DNA of 64,000 nucleotides from Lonicera japonica (taxonomy: Eukaryota > Streptophyta > Magnoliopsida > Dipsacales > Caprifoliaceae). The stretch's first letter is position 1. The number at the start of each line of letters is the position of its first letter. Position numbers and translations under genes: made by a program. Location: positions 72,518,851 through 72,582,850 of the forward strand of contig CM038471.1 of NCBI GenBank assembly GCA_021464415.1. The letters run 5' to 3'. The notes below the pieces were generated by a model. That model was not told where the DNA came from, made no database searches, and was given only the letters and a program-made list of their open reading frames with translations. This document shows, piece by piece, positions 12,501 to 24,322 of the stretch.

Positions 12501-13840
12501 AACATTATGGGGCAAGATCTATAAAAGTATTAATTATTTATGCTAAACTTTTTTAATTCAAACTTTAGGAGTAATTTATCACAGTAACGTATATATTGTC
12601 GCACAGTCAAGTCCGTGACTAAGTGGACAAAAAACAAAGGTGATTAAAATTTGTCAATTTTAATATTGTGTGATCAGTATTTAGGTCTCCCCAAAATCTG
12701 GTTGTTAGTGACATATATCTTCTTCATTCAATGTCATTTCAAACTTGTTTACAAGACTTAATTTTTACATCATTAACTTAAACTCTACAGTCTGATTCAC
12801 GAATTTGATGAGAACAGAAAAATAAATTAAAAACAAAAATAGAAAATGATTTAACTCTCAAATGTTTAGATGATTCGGCCTGTCCATATATAAATGTAAA
12901 AGTGGAGTTTTAAGATCCGGTTAAGATTAAAATTTTATAAGACAAGGTTTATAGATTTTTTTAACGATGTGGTCCCTGGCATATATTGATATCGCATATC
13001 TACTTCACAATATCTGTCTTTTATCTGGTATCTGAGTGGCAAAATTTGTCTTTGGACAAATTTCAATTTCGTAATATGTATTTGCATCGATCGATACAGG
13101 GTGAGAGACGGATATTCTAAGGCTGATACATAATAGTTCTATCAGTCAGGACTACATCCTTAAAAGAAAATTTTGTTGGCCGCATTCAAATAATATTTGA
13201 ATTGAGTATTGGTATCCTAATTTTTTCAATTTAAAAAATGTATAAAATAATAGCCAGCTAGCTGGATTACTATATATCAGACCAAAGTGCTGATGGCGTA
13301 TACATTTGGCATTGTAAATTTTAAAAGATGTAGTTTATTTTCATTGTTTATTCACTCTCAATGCAAATCAGCTGGAACCCAAAACATAAACATTTCATAT
13401 GCATAAAAAGTTGTTTTAAGTACTGAAAATAATTAATTTTTAGTATATTAATTTTGAACCAACGTGACAATTCCTAATATTTCTTCCATAAGTTAGAATC
13501 AAATTCTAAACACAATGCAAGTTAATTCTTCTTTGTGTATATGTAGGGTCCACAAGAACTATATGCACCAATTGATGGATCAGCATCCTTCAAACTATAT
13601 GTGGGAACAACTAATAAGCCAATGTATGGTGCAGGAAGAAGCATGCAAGACATGCTTGAGTCTGGCAAAGGACTGCCTCTTATGATTCATATGAGTTTTG
13701 GTTCAACCTTTCATGTAATTTCAAATTTTATTGAGCCTAAATTCCACCACAAAGCTCAATGTTTGTTACTTCTTGGTAAGGCTTATGATAAGAAGCATAG
13801 AACCCAATCTTATCATAGTAGTTGTATAGTAACTTCATAG
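9591..13840 (+). CDS. LEA_2 / hydroxyproline-rich glycoprotein-like transmembrane protein (3 exons)
   Basis: Exons are 9591-10136, 11238-11423 and 13547-13840, all joined in phase 0 at GT/AG sites, giving 341 residues. The N-terminus is low complexity with the family motif YFVQSPS at residues 22-28. An acidic run at 110-122 precedes a basic stretch KKKRR, then one membrane span at about 146-170. The exterior or lumenal part begins PPPPILSVK and continues with GIGEFGLGEGVD, CNCTVEMVIDNKSKLFGLHI, then KPMYGAGRSMQDMLESGKG and FHHKAQC, all characteristic of this plant family. Function is poorly known. It resembles NDR1/HIN1-like membrane proteins in topology. I chose the start after the CT leader. 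An in-frame ATG at 9468 is open but adds 41 residues unlike the family, and M6 is another possible start. Intron 2 is 2.1 kb and holds a MITE. Confidence 0.87.
11733..12019. mobile_element. MITE of the TTTGATAA family, copy 2, in LEA_2 intron 2
   Basis: The left end AGGCTATATTTGATAA and the complemented right end AAACTCCATTTGATAA match. Both arms continue with TAATTTAAGTG or TGATTTAAGTG, then GTGGTGAGAT or GTTATGAGAT. The arms are inverted across a short AT-rich centre. Confidence 0.7.
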
Positions 13841-15019
13841 TTTATTTTATCTACCATTATATTGAGCAACTTTTTCTTTTTCCTATTTGAAAAAAAGGAA
13901 GGTTTAATTTTAAGTGTTTTTTATTATTATTATTATTATTATAATAAAGAAAAACTTCCACCCCACTGCATGTAAGATTCAAACCTGGACTCTACTAGAT
14001 CTGGCCTGACCACCAGGAATTTTTTTAGTGTTGTCTTATAAGCATATAAGATGAGTTTTTTGAAAAAAAAAATATCATTTGCAATAACAATGACAATTAT
14101 ATATATATGTGTGGTATATGTTAATTACATATTATTCACAATTTTTAATTCACGAAATTTGCATTTCTCTCTCTTAAATCACACATGTTTTCATGTCTGA
14201 ATTTTGTCATCCTGTCATTGCTTTTGTAATATTATGCTATTATATATGACAATTGATATATTAAATTGTGTCTCGCTTACATCATCCACGCTTGTGGGCA
14301 ATCCATTACAATTACTAGTTTTGATTCGGCTTTACAATTTCAACTTAACTTGGATAATATTACAGAGAGAGAAGATTCTTGAATCTTTGGGATATATCTA
14401 TAATATAAATTCAATTTTCAATATTAAATAAGAAATAAGAAATTCAGTACTAGTTTATCTTTGCATATGCATGTGAGTGTACAACTCGTAGATATTTAAT
14501 TTAAATGAAATAGAATAAAATTATAGGTAATTCTGTAACTAAGCATAACTCGAAACACTTTAACAGTTGGCTTGAATCTTGTTGCTAATTAAGTTTATAT
14601 ATACTCTCTTTTTATTCTTTTACAAACAAGGAAAATCTCCACTTCAAGCATGATTCGAACTTGTTCGACTAGACGCTTTAATCACCCTACATAGTGTTAT
14701 ATATATTTATATACACAACACACTGGACATCCAACTTGTCAGTAGGGTGTTAATACCTTTCTCGTGGTGGACAGGCCATCCATTCCTTATTCTCTCCGTA
14801 GTTTTGACTCCCGTCCATGTATTAATGTTCGTGAAAAAATAAATAAATTAGGAGAATTTGGTTGGACCGGTTTTAGTTACAAACCAACAACATAATTGAA
14901 TTTTTCAAAATACAAATCCATTAAAGGGGCAAATAAACTGAATCGGCTAGGCCTCATATTAGTAGCACTCCTTTTCTTTTGCTTAAATAAAAAATGACAA
15001 AACTGGACAGCAGACTAAC
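13841..15019. other. 3' flank of the LEA_2 gene
   Basis: A likely 3' UTR follows the stop, with an AATAAA at about 13943. An ATT microsatellite lies at about 13920-13940. Near 13970-14020 a segment whose complement contains GGTTTGAATC recalls a pol III B box and could be an old SINE. Nothing else is recognisable. Confidence 0.45.
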
Positions 15020-15150
15020 TTTTTTTTTTTTTTTTTTGTACTTCATTGATTGAAACAAAGGACAACTAGCCGGGGAGGGAAATCCAATCTAAAAGAAGCC
15101 TTTCTTTAACAATTTCAGACGCAATCCAATGAGCAGCTCTGTACGCCATA
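15020..15150 (-). mobile_element. 5'-truncated LINE tail with poly(A)
   Basis: A run of 18 T (15020-15037) is a poly(A) tail on the minus strand. Just upstream in that orientation a frame reads RAAHWIASEIVKERLLLDW, resembling the C-terminus of the RNase H-like domain of plant L1 elements. Only the extreme 3' end was copied, the usual result of incomplete target-primed reverse transcription. Confidence 0.65.
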
Positions 15151-15330
15151 CAACCTGAACCAACAATTTATTCACATCTTTATTGTTGCTAGTTCTGTAC
15201 GCTATACATGTGTAATTTGTGTATCTAATTATACAATATATTAAGTGAGCAGGTAATTTTGCACGCATGAAATTTCAAAATTATCTTTCACTTTTCAGAA
15301 ATTATAAAAAAAAAATAATATTAATGCAAG

Positions 15331-15564
15331 TGATAAAAATAGAAAAAAGAGAGAGAACTTTAGAGATGAAGAAACTTGTGTTTTGTTGAATTGAATAAAA
15401 TGATACACGAGCTCTCAATTTATAGGAGAGTTTGAGCTAGAATTTACATGAGGATAAATGAGAAATAACTAAAGATAAATACAATATATAAACCTAAACT
15501 AATGGATAAATACAATGAGAATAAATACAGTATATATTTATGATAAATACAAAATATTCTAACA
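15331..15564 (-). repeat. 3' LTR of the copia element
   Basis: It starts TGATAAAAATAG and ends ATTCTAACA on the plus strand, and aligns over its full length with 20516-20749. By eye about 13 of 234 positions differ, mostly transitions. A TATA-like CTATAAATT lies on the minus strand at about 15417-15425. Confidence 0.93.
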
Positions 15565-15580
15565 TCCCTCCTCAAACTTA
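15565..15580 (-). other. Polypurine tract of the copia element
   Basis: On the minus strand the sequence just before the LTR reads TTTGAGGAGGGA, the purine-rich primer for plus-strand synthesis. Confidence 0.8.
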
Positions 15581-18500
15581 AGGTGGTAAATGTGAAACCA
15601 TCTTGAGTTTGGAAATGAGAGCTTGAAAGCGGCCAGACAGATAAACTTTGGTGAAGATATCGGCAGATTGATCTTCCGAAGATACAGGTAAAAGATGAAC
15701 ATTGCTGCGAGTGACATGTTGACGAACAAAATGGTAGTTGATTTCTATATGTTTGGTATGCTCATGAAAAACATCATTGTGAGCAATCTGAATGGCACTT
15801 CGATTATCATAGTAGAGTACAGTGGGAATACTTTGAAGGGCACCCATGTCCTCAAGAAGCTGTCGAAGCCATACAAGCTGCTGTGTAGTGTCAGCAAGAG
15901 CACGATATTCTGCCTCAGTACTAGATCTAGAGACCAGTGACTGTTTCTTGGTACGCCATGAGATAAGAGAGTCCCCTAAGAAGAAACAATAACCCGTAGT
16001 GGATCTTCGATCAGTAAGATCCCCAGCCCAATCAGCATCAGAATAAGCATGTAACTCAAGTGAAGACTTGGAAGAGAAGTGAAGACCATGGAACATCGTC
16101 CCCTTGAGATAGCGAAGAATCCGAAGAACAGCAATATAATGAGTAGAGTGAGGAGCAGACATAAACTAACTGACGATATGAACTGCATAGGCAATATCTA
16201 GATGGGTGATGGTGAGATAGACTAGGCTGCCAACTAACTGCCTATATAAAGTAGCATCATTAAGCAGGGTACCATCAAGTGAAGTTACTTTCATATTAGT
16301 TTCTAGAGGAGTAGACGTAGTCTTACAGTCTAGAAACCAGCTCGAGCAAGAATGTTAGAAGTGTACTTTGCCTGAGAGAAATAGTAGCCTGCATAGTCAA
16401 ATAGAACTTCAAGACCCAGAAAGTAATTGAGAAGACCGAGATCTTTTATCTCAAAATGCTGACTAAGAGAGCGTTTAAGATCAGAGATACCAGAGACATC
16501 ATTCCCAATAATTATCATATCATCCACATAAAGAAGAAGTAATATAATACCACTATCTATCTTACGAGTGAAAAGACCAGAGTCCGAAGAGCTCGAGGCA
16601 AAACCCATATTCTCAATAGTGGAACTAAACTTAGCAAACCAGACTCGAGGGGCTTGTTTAAGCCCATATAAAGCACGGCAAAGCTTACAAACTTGTGACA
16701 GAGAATGAGAGTAACCTGGAGGTGGTTTCACATAGACTTCTTCCGTGAGATCGCCATTTAGAAAGGCATTTTTCATATCCATCTGAAAAAGATCCCAATG
16801 TCGAGATGCAGCAATGGCAAGAAGAGTACGAACAGATGTCATGCGGGCTACCGGATCAAAAGTTTCCTCATAATCAATGCCATACTCCTGAGTAAAACCT
16901 TTAGCAACAAAACGAGCTTTGTATCTTTCGACCGAGCCATCAGAATGGGTTTTGATTTTATAAATCCACTTACAACCAACAGCCGTCTTCCCAGGTGGGA
17001 GATCAACTAACTCCTAAGTTTGAGCTTTCTCTAAGCCCTGCAATTCCTCAAACATAACTTGTTGCCAAAGTGGGTTAGAACTAACTTCTTTATAGGAAGA
17101 AAGCTTATGATGTCAGAATATGGTAAAATAATAGTGATAATCACGAAGATGATGAGGAAGCTCTCTTACCTTAATGGACTGCCGTGTAAGAAACGGAGTG
17201 GTTGATTGACTGACATGATCAACATACGTGGCATTTTCAGTGGAATCAGCCATTGTTGGAAACTCATTTGACGGTGATGATACAGGGGATAAAGTATGAT
17301 CAAAGGTGGATGGATCAGAGTCTGTATGATCAGAGTCATTGGTGGATATATCAGGATGATCACCAATAGATGAGGAAAAGTTAGTGATGGAAGTGGTGAA
17401 GAAAGGAAGTGGATAATCCTTAGAGATGTGAAATTTGGAGAGAGAAGAGAACATTTTATGTTCCCAAAAAATGACATGACAAGAGATACGAAGACGTTTA
17501 GAAATAGGATCATAATATCTATATCATTTGTGTTCAATTCCATACCCCAGAAAATAACAAAGACGAGACCGTGGTTGAAGTTTGGAGTGTTTATGGGCTT
17601 AAAGTAACACAAAACAGGCATAACCAAACACCTTTAAAAGACTATAGGCAGGTGTAATACAATATAACCTTTCATAAGGCGATTGATTTTGAAGATTTGA
17701 TACCGGAATGCGATTAATTGTATAAACAGCTGTAAGTGCTGCTTCCCCCCAAAAATGTTTAGGACATCCACTAGAAATAAGAAGTGTGCGAACAATGTGA
17801 AGGATGTGTCTGTGTTTACGCTCAGCACGACCATTATGTTGAGATGTACCTGGACAAGAATATTGAGAAATGGTTCCTTGTTCACGAAGAAATTTTAAAA
17901 AATTTGTTTCTTTGTATTCCATAGCATTATCAGCACGAAAAACTTTAATAGGACGAGAAAACTGAGTCTGAACCATTCGAGCAAAAATTTAGTAAATTTG
18001 AGGCATTTCTGAGCGATTTTTCATTAGATATATTCAGGTAAAACGTGTGTAATCATCGAGAAAAAAGAAAAAAATATTTAGAACCACCCATAGTATTGTG
18101 AGGAGAAGACCCCAAACATCAGAATGTATAAGATCAAAAGGAGCAGAAGAAATAGAATCATTTTTATTAAAAGGTAATGCTGACTGTTTTTCAAGTTGAC
18201 AAGATAAACATGAAACCTTTTCAGGCTTTATTAAACCTAATCGACCAGACGAAATAAGAGACCGTAGTCGATCAAACGACAAATGACCTAATCGAGAATG
18301 CCGTAAACTAAAAGGAGAAACAGATGATGTAGATGGAACGGCGGATATTGGAGGAGTACGAAGATGGATGAGTTCAAACAGGCGTCCAACTTTACGGCCT
18401 ATCCCAATAATCTTTCCCGTCTGTGGATCCTGCACATGACAACCAGAAGAGAAAAATATGACATTTAGTTCAAGTTCACATAATTGACCAACGAATATAA

Positions 18501-18869
18501 GATTGATAGTCAATTTTGGAATATGAAAGGTAGCTGGTAAAGAGAGATTAGAGGTGGCTACTGTTCCGGTGAAATTAACATTAAATTGAGAACCATCCGC
18601 AGTATTAATGGAAGATATGTGTGAAACAGGACTCTTGGAGGCAAATATAGTAGAATCAGCAGTCATATGATTACAGCAACCAAAATCAAAGAACCAAGAT
18701 GTACCTGAAGTGGCAGACAGAGCAGTACCATTAGGAGATATAACCTGTTTGAGAAGAGAGGTAATGTCATCGATGGAGACTGATGATGAAGAATTGTCTG
18801 GATTGTGGGTTTCAGTCATAACAGCCGTGGCAAGGCTAGTGGTGGAGTGTCTAGAAGGATTCTTGTAAC
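15578..18869 (-). pseudogene. Copia pol: protease, integrase, reverse transcriptase, RNase H (degenerate)
   Basis: From high to low coordinates: protease (WFFDFGCCNHMT near 18685), pre-integrase HSRLGH with CLSCQ, the integrase core (SDVWG, DNAMEY, QHNGRAERKH between about 18110 and 17840), reverse transcriptase from about 17010 with ALYGLKQAPRVW and LLYVDDM near 16520, and RNase H with YSDADWAGD, RSSTEAEYRAL and HTKHIEI ending at 15578. Damage is clear. The protease active-site triad reads DFG where the family has DSG. A Trp codon is TAG near 17014-17016. A stop and a frame change occur near 16328. A further in-frame TAG lies just before 16162. The integrase to RT linker is also shifted. The protein cannot be made intact. 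Neighbouring gag is equally damaged. Confidence 0.92.
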
Positions 18870-19792
18870 ACTCAGACTGATAATGTCCCAGGCTTGTCTT
18901 CTTACAATGGTAACATGTTCGTTTAGGACAATTCAAAACGAATGATTAGTAGCATGACAATAGGTACACCCACATGAAGAGGACTTATTGGAGAACTTTT
19001 AGTTGTGAATAGCAAAAACTGTATTGGTAGTTGGAGGTTTAGCGCTAAGTCGTGTTTCTTCTTAAAGGAGTTTTGTAACAGCATCATCAAGAGATGGCAC
19101 AGGATTACGATGGAGAAGAGCGGCCCTCACTGATTCAAAACGATCCTGAAGGCCTATAAGGAGAGTGATCACATGTTGATGATTCCGATATGTTTCAAAT
19201 TTACCAGCATCAGTAGAACGGTCCAAATAGGTTCAGAAAGAGCTAATTGATCCCATATAACTTAGAGTTTTGATAAATAATCATCGATAGATTGATCTGA
19301 CTGCCGAGTCTTGACATGCAACGAGGTGAGAAGTTGATATTATTGAGCCAGATCCTTTGCAGTATATCGAGATTTAAGAAAATCTTAGACTTTTTTAGCA
19401 TTTTGAAAATGCCCAAACTACTGATTTATGCGAGTTATAGAGGTATTTCGAATCCATGTGATTATATCACCATTTTTGCCATCCCAATCCTCTTTGCGCT
19501 CGTCAAACTTTTCTTGGGTTTCTCATTCCTTACGAATAGGAGCAACAACCTCTCCAATGATAATTCGCCACACACGTCGCGTTTTGAGAAAATCAGTCAT
19601 AGCTTGGGCCCAATCCATATAATTGGGTCCATCAAGAGTGATAGAAATGGGACGGGAAATTTCCTTTGTTACCTCCGTTAAAAAAAATAGCAGGACGAGA
19701 GCACCGACACGCGATAAGAGAGTGGCAGAAGACGGGTGTGGTGCGAAGGTCAGTGGCCGTATTGAAAAAATAATGCTGGACGGAGGACACAC
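18870..19792 (-). pseudogene. Copia gag (degenerate)
   Basis: An ATG at 19792 opens a frame containing PISITLDGPNYMDWAQAMTD and TRRVWRIIIGE, the usual start of plant copia gag. Later pieces in other frames include DRFESVRAALLHRNPVPSLD (about 19140-19080) and a zinc-knuckle-like CYHCKKTSLGHYQSEC near 18890. The knuckle has six rather than four residues between its second Cys and the His. Several stops and frame changes separate these blocks. Confidence 0.88.
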
Positions 19793-19867
19793 TTGGCATG
19801 CCTGGAGTGAATTTTTTTTTTAAAAAAAAGGCTTTGGAATTAGGAAATGGGTGAGATTGCTGAGGTT

Positions 19868-20160
19868 TGGTTAGTGGTATGATTTGGTCGGTGGGGTACA
19901 GTAGTGGGTTATGGTAGTAAGGTGACCGTGGGTTATGGCAGTAAGGTGACCGTGGGTATAAGTAATAGTGAATGGCTTGGTTATTTTATTGATGGCAATG
20001 GGTATATAAATGTTTTAAGGTAGCTTGGTTATTTTATTGATGGCAATGGGTATAAAAATGGTGGCAGTGGGTATAGAAATGGTTTAAGGTGGTAGTGGGT
20101 ATAAAAATGACCATGGGTATAGGTATGGCAAGGAGTATGGCAGTGGGTATTCGGTTGTTG
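19868..20160 (-). repeat. Degenerate tandem repeats in the copia leader
   Basis: The untranslated leader between LTR and gag is rich in repeated words such as GTGGGTTATGG and GGCAGTGGGTAT. A longer direct duplication begins TTGGTTATTTTATTGATGGC and occurs at about 19977 and 20025. The repeats do not encode a recognisable peptide. Confidence 0.75.
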
Positions 20161-20503
20161 GATATTTGAGTGGAATGTTGATATATATATATATATACGG
20201 TGATATATATATATAGAAAATGTGAGATGCGGTTAGATGATGATGACGAGAGGCAATAGGTTAATTTTTATGGTGTTAGAATCGGCTAGACTGCACAACT
20301 CTAATGGTGTTAGTTTGGGTCTGGTTCGGTCAATGATGAGGTGTACGGTTATATAGATATAGCTAGAGTGATGTATATATGTGATGGAGATGGGTAGTAG
20401 CAGTTTGGAGTTTTAGAATCAAGGTTGGACGTGATTAAATAGGCAAGAAAGAGAACCAAGAACATAATTTAAGAAGCCAAGAGCAGAAGCAATAAGAAGA
20501 ATC

Positions 20504-20515
20504 CCTCTGATGCCA
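20504..20515 (-). other. Primer-binding site of the copia element
   Basis: On the minus strand, directly after the LTR, the sequence reads TGGCATCAGAGG. The plant initiator-Met tRNA site normally reads TGGTATCAGAGC, so this is the expected site with two changes. Confidence 0.8.
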
Positions 20516-20749
20516 TGATAAAAATAGAAAAGAGAAAGAGAACTTTAGAGATGGAGAAACTTGTGTTTTGTTAAATTGAATAAAATGATATATGAGTTCT
20601 CTATTTATATGAGAGTTTGAGCTAGAATTTACATGAGGATAAATGAGAAATAACTAAAGATAAATACAATATATAAACTTAAACTAATAGATAAATACAA
20701 TGAGGATAAATATAGTATATATTTATGATAAATACAAAATATTCTAACA
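20516..20749 (-). repeat. 5' LTR of the copia element
   Basis: It is 234 bp, the same length as its partner at 15331-15564 with the same terminal bases. A TATA-like box (TATAAATAG on the minus strand) lies at about 20601-20609. It is followed on the plus strand by the target duplication GCAAG. Confidence 0.93.
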
Positions 20750-20754
20750 GCAAG

Positions 20755-21912
20755 GATTTGAACTTATAACTTTAATAAAAAAAAATACTTGTTACCACTT
20801 GACAAATACTACATGTATTTTGTTTTAAAATCTATATAGACACATATGAGAAATTATTATGTATTATATTGCACAAATGCATCACACATCGAGTGTGTGC
20901 TAATTAGCCTAATTTGAATAAAAGAGTAATAGAAAAAAATTACCTTAGCAATTGGGCACATGTTCTATTTTCTTAGAATCGGAGGTTGTTGGAACTTGAA
21001 GGTGTATTTGATTTTATGAAAAAAGAAGACTAAGACCTTTTCCTCCAATAACTTAAATTTGTAAGTTTAGTGTTTTTTTTTTAGCATACACCATAGCTGC
21101 TAAACTGCTAAAAATATATCATAAATGGTAAATGGTTGCTAAATTTAGCACCCGACAAGAACATAGCTTAGCCGATGCAAATTATATCGGTTGTGTATGG
21201 TCGATATTATGTGCATTGGCAATGTATTTTTTTTAAAAAAGTCACAGATGATGGACATTGTATCGTTTGTGAGAAAGGTAAAATACCCACAGTCGATATA
21301 CAGTCCATCATTTTTGAGTTTTCTCCCACAACCGATGCTCTATACATAATCTGTGACTATTTTACCTTTTTCACTACCTTTTTCGGTGCAAATTAAACAA
21401 GAATGGTAGGCTAAATATATATAGCCTACCTTTTTAACAATTCTGGTGGAGATGGACTAAAAGGGTGAACTTGATAATTAAAACATGTAAGACAACTTCA
21501 TGGCGGTTAAATTGTATTATGGCTTGTGTGATTTTCACATATCATCTAATTAAGTGATTTAAAATTCACAAATTATGAACTGGGAAGTATAATCTTTGTC
21601 TAAGGTTCATAATAATTCACAAAATATTATTCTCTCTATCTTAAATTGATAGTCCTTAATTTTTGGGGGGGATGAACTTAAATTGATGGGTGCGTTTTGT
21701 TTTTTTGGATATAAAATTAGTATTTTCTTAAAAAAATTAAGAGATTGATATCCTTTTAGGGACGCTCAAATTTAAGCATTTGGAGTTCAATTTTTTTCTA
21801 AAGACAATTATTGTAATAAATATCACAATAAATTATTAATAAAATAGTGGTATTTCTTAACCATTAATTGCATTGTAATTAATATTTTCACAAGTATAAA
21901 GAAAAAATATTT
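20755..21912. other. Intergenic DNA with a possible CACTA-type fragment
   Basis: At about 21160-21410 words related to ATCGGTTGTG and its complement recur in both orientations (for example CCGATGCAAATTATATCGG, then ACAACCGATGC), as in subterminal regions of CACTA elements. No terminal CACTA motif was found, so this is only a suggestion. The rest is plain AT-rich sequence. Confidence 0.3.
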
Positions 21913-22240
21913 AAGCTCTTTTGATAACAAAATGGAGAATGTTAGCAAAAACAATTGATCAATTTGTGTAAGAGGTTGGAAATAAGTTGAGCAATGTAAG
22001 AGATATTTCTCCATCTCATATTTATTTATATGAGTATGTAGTTGTCTGGTATCCTTTTATTTATTGTGAAAAACTTTTATTCCTCATGACTCAAAGAAAT
22101 TTTTTTCACGGAAAAAGGGAGAAAGTGAAAATTAATTTTAACACGTCACTCAATTTATTTTTCAATTTATCACGCAAATATATTATTTTTACTATATATA
22201 TATATATATATAATTTTTATATTTTTATTAAACGAAGCTT
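21913..22240. mobile_element. MITE of the TTTGATAA family, copy 3
   Basis: The ends are AAGCTCTTTTGATAA and, complemented, AAGCTTCGTTTAATAA. Flanking AAATATTT (21905-21912) and TAATATTT (22241-22248) agree at seven of eight positions, supporting an 8-bp target duplication and a hAT origin for the whole family. A TA microsatellite lies near its right end. Confidence 0.75.
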
Positions 22241-23119
22241 TAATATTTTCATAAATAATCCAAAAGGCAATACACCTAATTTGAGAGATAGAGAAAGAGT
22301 ACGTGTACCTAGTTCGTTTTGACGAATTGGATTAGCCATATTTGGGTTTAACAATACTATTTGTCTGAGTGCTTCTGTATGTGGACAAATTATCATCATC
22401 TGTAGCATTATTATATTCCCTAAGATGATTTTAAGATGTATCTTAATACACTTAATTAAAAGGGGCAATGGGTTTAAAGGGTCTCTTTCAAAATTAAAAT
22501 CAGTGAAAGGATATGTTACTTTTTCATTATAAAATAAGGACGACCAATATTAAAAAGACACATGGCAGTGCTCAAATTATTACAAAAGACCAAAAGCACC
22601 ATCTCGTTTTCCCAAATTACAATTGTGCTACCATCACAATCCCGCCTCTTTCTCTAGCGAGACCTAACCCCCAATTTCGCAACCTCTCAATCTTCTCTTC
22701 AACTTATATTTTGTGCATCATCAATCATTTAGATCATCTAAATTTCTGTTTTATACTATTAATCTACCCGATTTGAAGCCAATTGATCGTTCGTAGAATC
22801 GATTCGAAGCCGATTTAAGGAAGATTGCTCCCTGGTAATTTTTCGAAGATAAAGGTGCGATTCCTCTTTTGAATCATTTTGATATACTTTCACATATGTA
22901 CATATATATAAACATAAGTATATATATTACGAAGTTGTTGCGATTTTACGATTTTGTGATGTTATATATATATATATATATCTATATCTATATGAACATA
23001 TGTATATATATGAACATATGTATATAAATATATATTACGATTTTGTTGGTGTCTTTCTTCCTTTTGGTTGATGTTGATGCTGATAATGAGGCTCGTTATA
23101 TTATGTTCATCTTTTGGTG

Positions 23120-23300
23120 TTTGTGAATTTGCATCCAATTAGTTTTGGTACAAAAGTGGATTTACACCCAATTATGAGAAATAACTAGGTGCAAATTCAC
23201 TTTTGCAGTAAAACAGAAGAGGTGCAAATCCACTTTTATAATAAAACAGTGTGCATTTCTGAGAAATAACTAAGTGCAAATCCACTTTTGCACCAAAGAA
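23120..23300. repeat. TGCAAA/TTGCA repeat cluster 1
   Basis: Copies of GTGCAAATTCACTTTTGCAG or close variants occur forward and reversed (ACAAAAGTGGATTTACACC). They are separated by the spacer GAGAAATAACTAGG and followed by GTAAAACA or CACCAAAG. The unit with spacer is about 85-90 bp. Confidence 0.85.
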
Positions 23301-23761
23301 AAAATGAAAAAGAACTAGGACAAATTTTAAAAAGCTTTCCACCAATTTTGAAAAAGAATATAAATGTACTCACACAAATTTATAGCTTATGTTTTAGGCA
23401 AATGTTTCATTTACTATAAAGTTTCCAAAGAAAATGCCATGAGCTCTTCACCTCACCTTATAACCCAACTTTTTTCACCTGATCAATAATTAAACTGCAT
23501 TTGGCTTAATTGAGATGTGGATTTGTTGGACTTTTTTTTGTTTACTTGAAACTTTTTAATACACAGTTACACACACATATATGCTCTTCTTGTTGCTCAA
23601 GAATTAACTAAAATGCATTTGGTTTGATTGAACTACGGAGTTGTTTGGATTTTTTTTTGCTTACTTGAAACTTTATGATTTGTGGATTTGAGTGATTTAA
23701 AGTGGATTAATGTTTAGTCACACTAATCTGGAATTAAATTTTACTAAACTTTACCATTAAA

Positions 23762-23832
23762 CTAGGTGCAAATTCACTTTTGCAGTGAAACAGGCTGGGT
23801 GCAAATTCATTTTTGCAATGAAACAGTGTGCA
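23762..23832. repeat. TGCAAA/TTGCA repeat cluster 2
   Basis: Two forward copies (GTGCAAATTCACTTTTGCAG and GTGCAAATTCATTTTTGCAA) lie 34 bases apart, each followed by TGAAACAG. Confidence 0.8.
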
Positions 23833-24322
23833 ATACATAATTTTTAATTTTAATTTTAGTGTTGAATTTTAAACTAGGCTTTTGTGATTTGACTTCTTTT
23901 TTCCTTTGGCCACGTAAAATTAGATATTCACATGTTGATGCGGCTTCTGACGTAGGTGCAATAAGTAGTTTTAACATTTTATGTTGATTACAAAATTAAT
24001 TATGCATGTGCATTCCATTTTATTGCTCTTAAATTTGGTATTTGATTGATCATTTTGTTAATTTAATCTCATCTTGAGAAAAGCCAAAACATTACTAGTT
24101 ATAGACACTTGCCATTATTTAGCCATTGAAATTCTTATGTCATCTTTAATTTAATTTTACTTACACAACATAACATAGACTTATGGATGTGGAAGAATTG
24201 ACGAAAATAGTTATCAAAGAGTGTCCACAATAAGGAATCACGTAAGAATTTACAATTTTCAATACAAGAACAACATATTATGCATGTAGAAGCTAACATT
24301 AAAATAAAATATCATTTGCAGT

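Larger units (their letters stand above)
15331..20749 (-). mobile_element. Full-length, inactivated Ty1/copia LTR retrotransposon
   Basis: The 5419-bp element has two 234-bp LTRs, the 5-bp target duplication GCAAG on both sides (15326-15330 and 20750-20754), a primer-binding site and a polypurine tract. Domain order on the minus strand is gag, protease, integrase, reverse transcriptase, RNase H, which defines copia. Reading frames are broken in several places, so it cannot move by itself. The tidy ends show a single insertion event with no later rearrangement of its borders. Confidence 0.95.
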
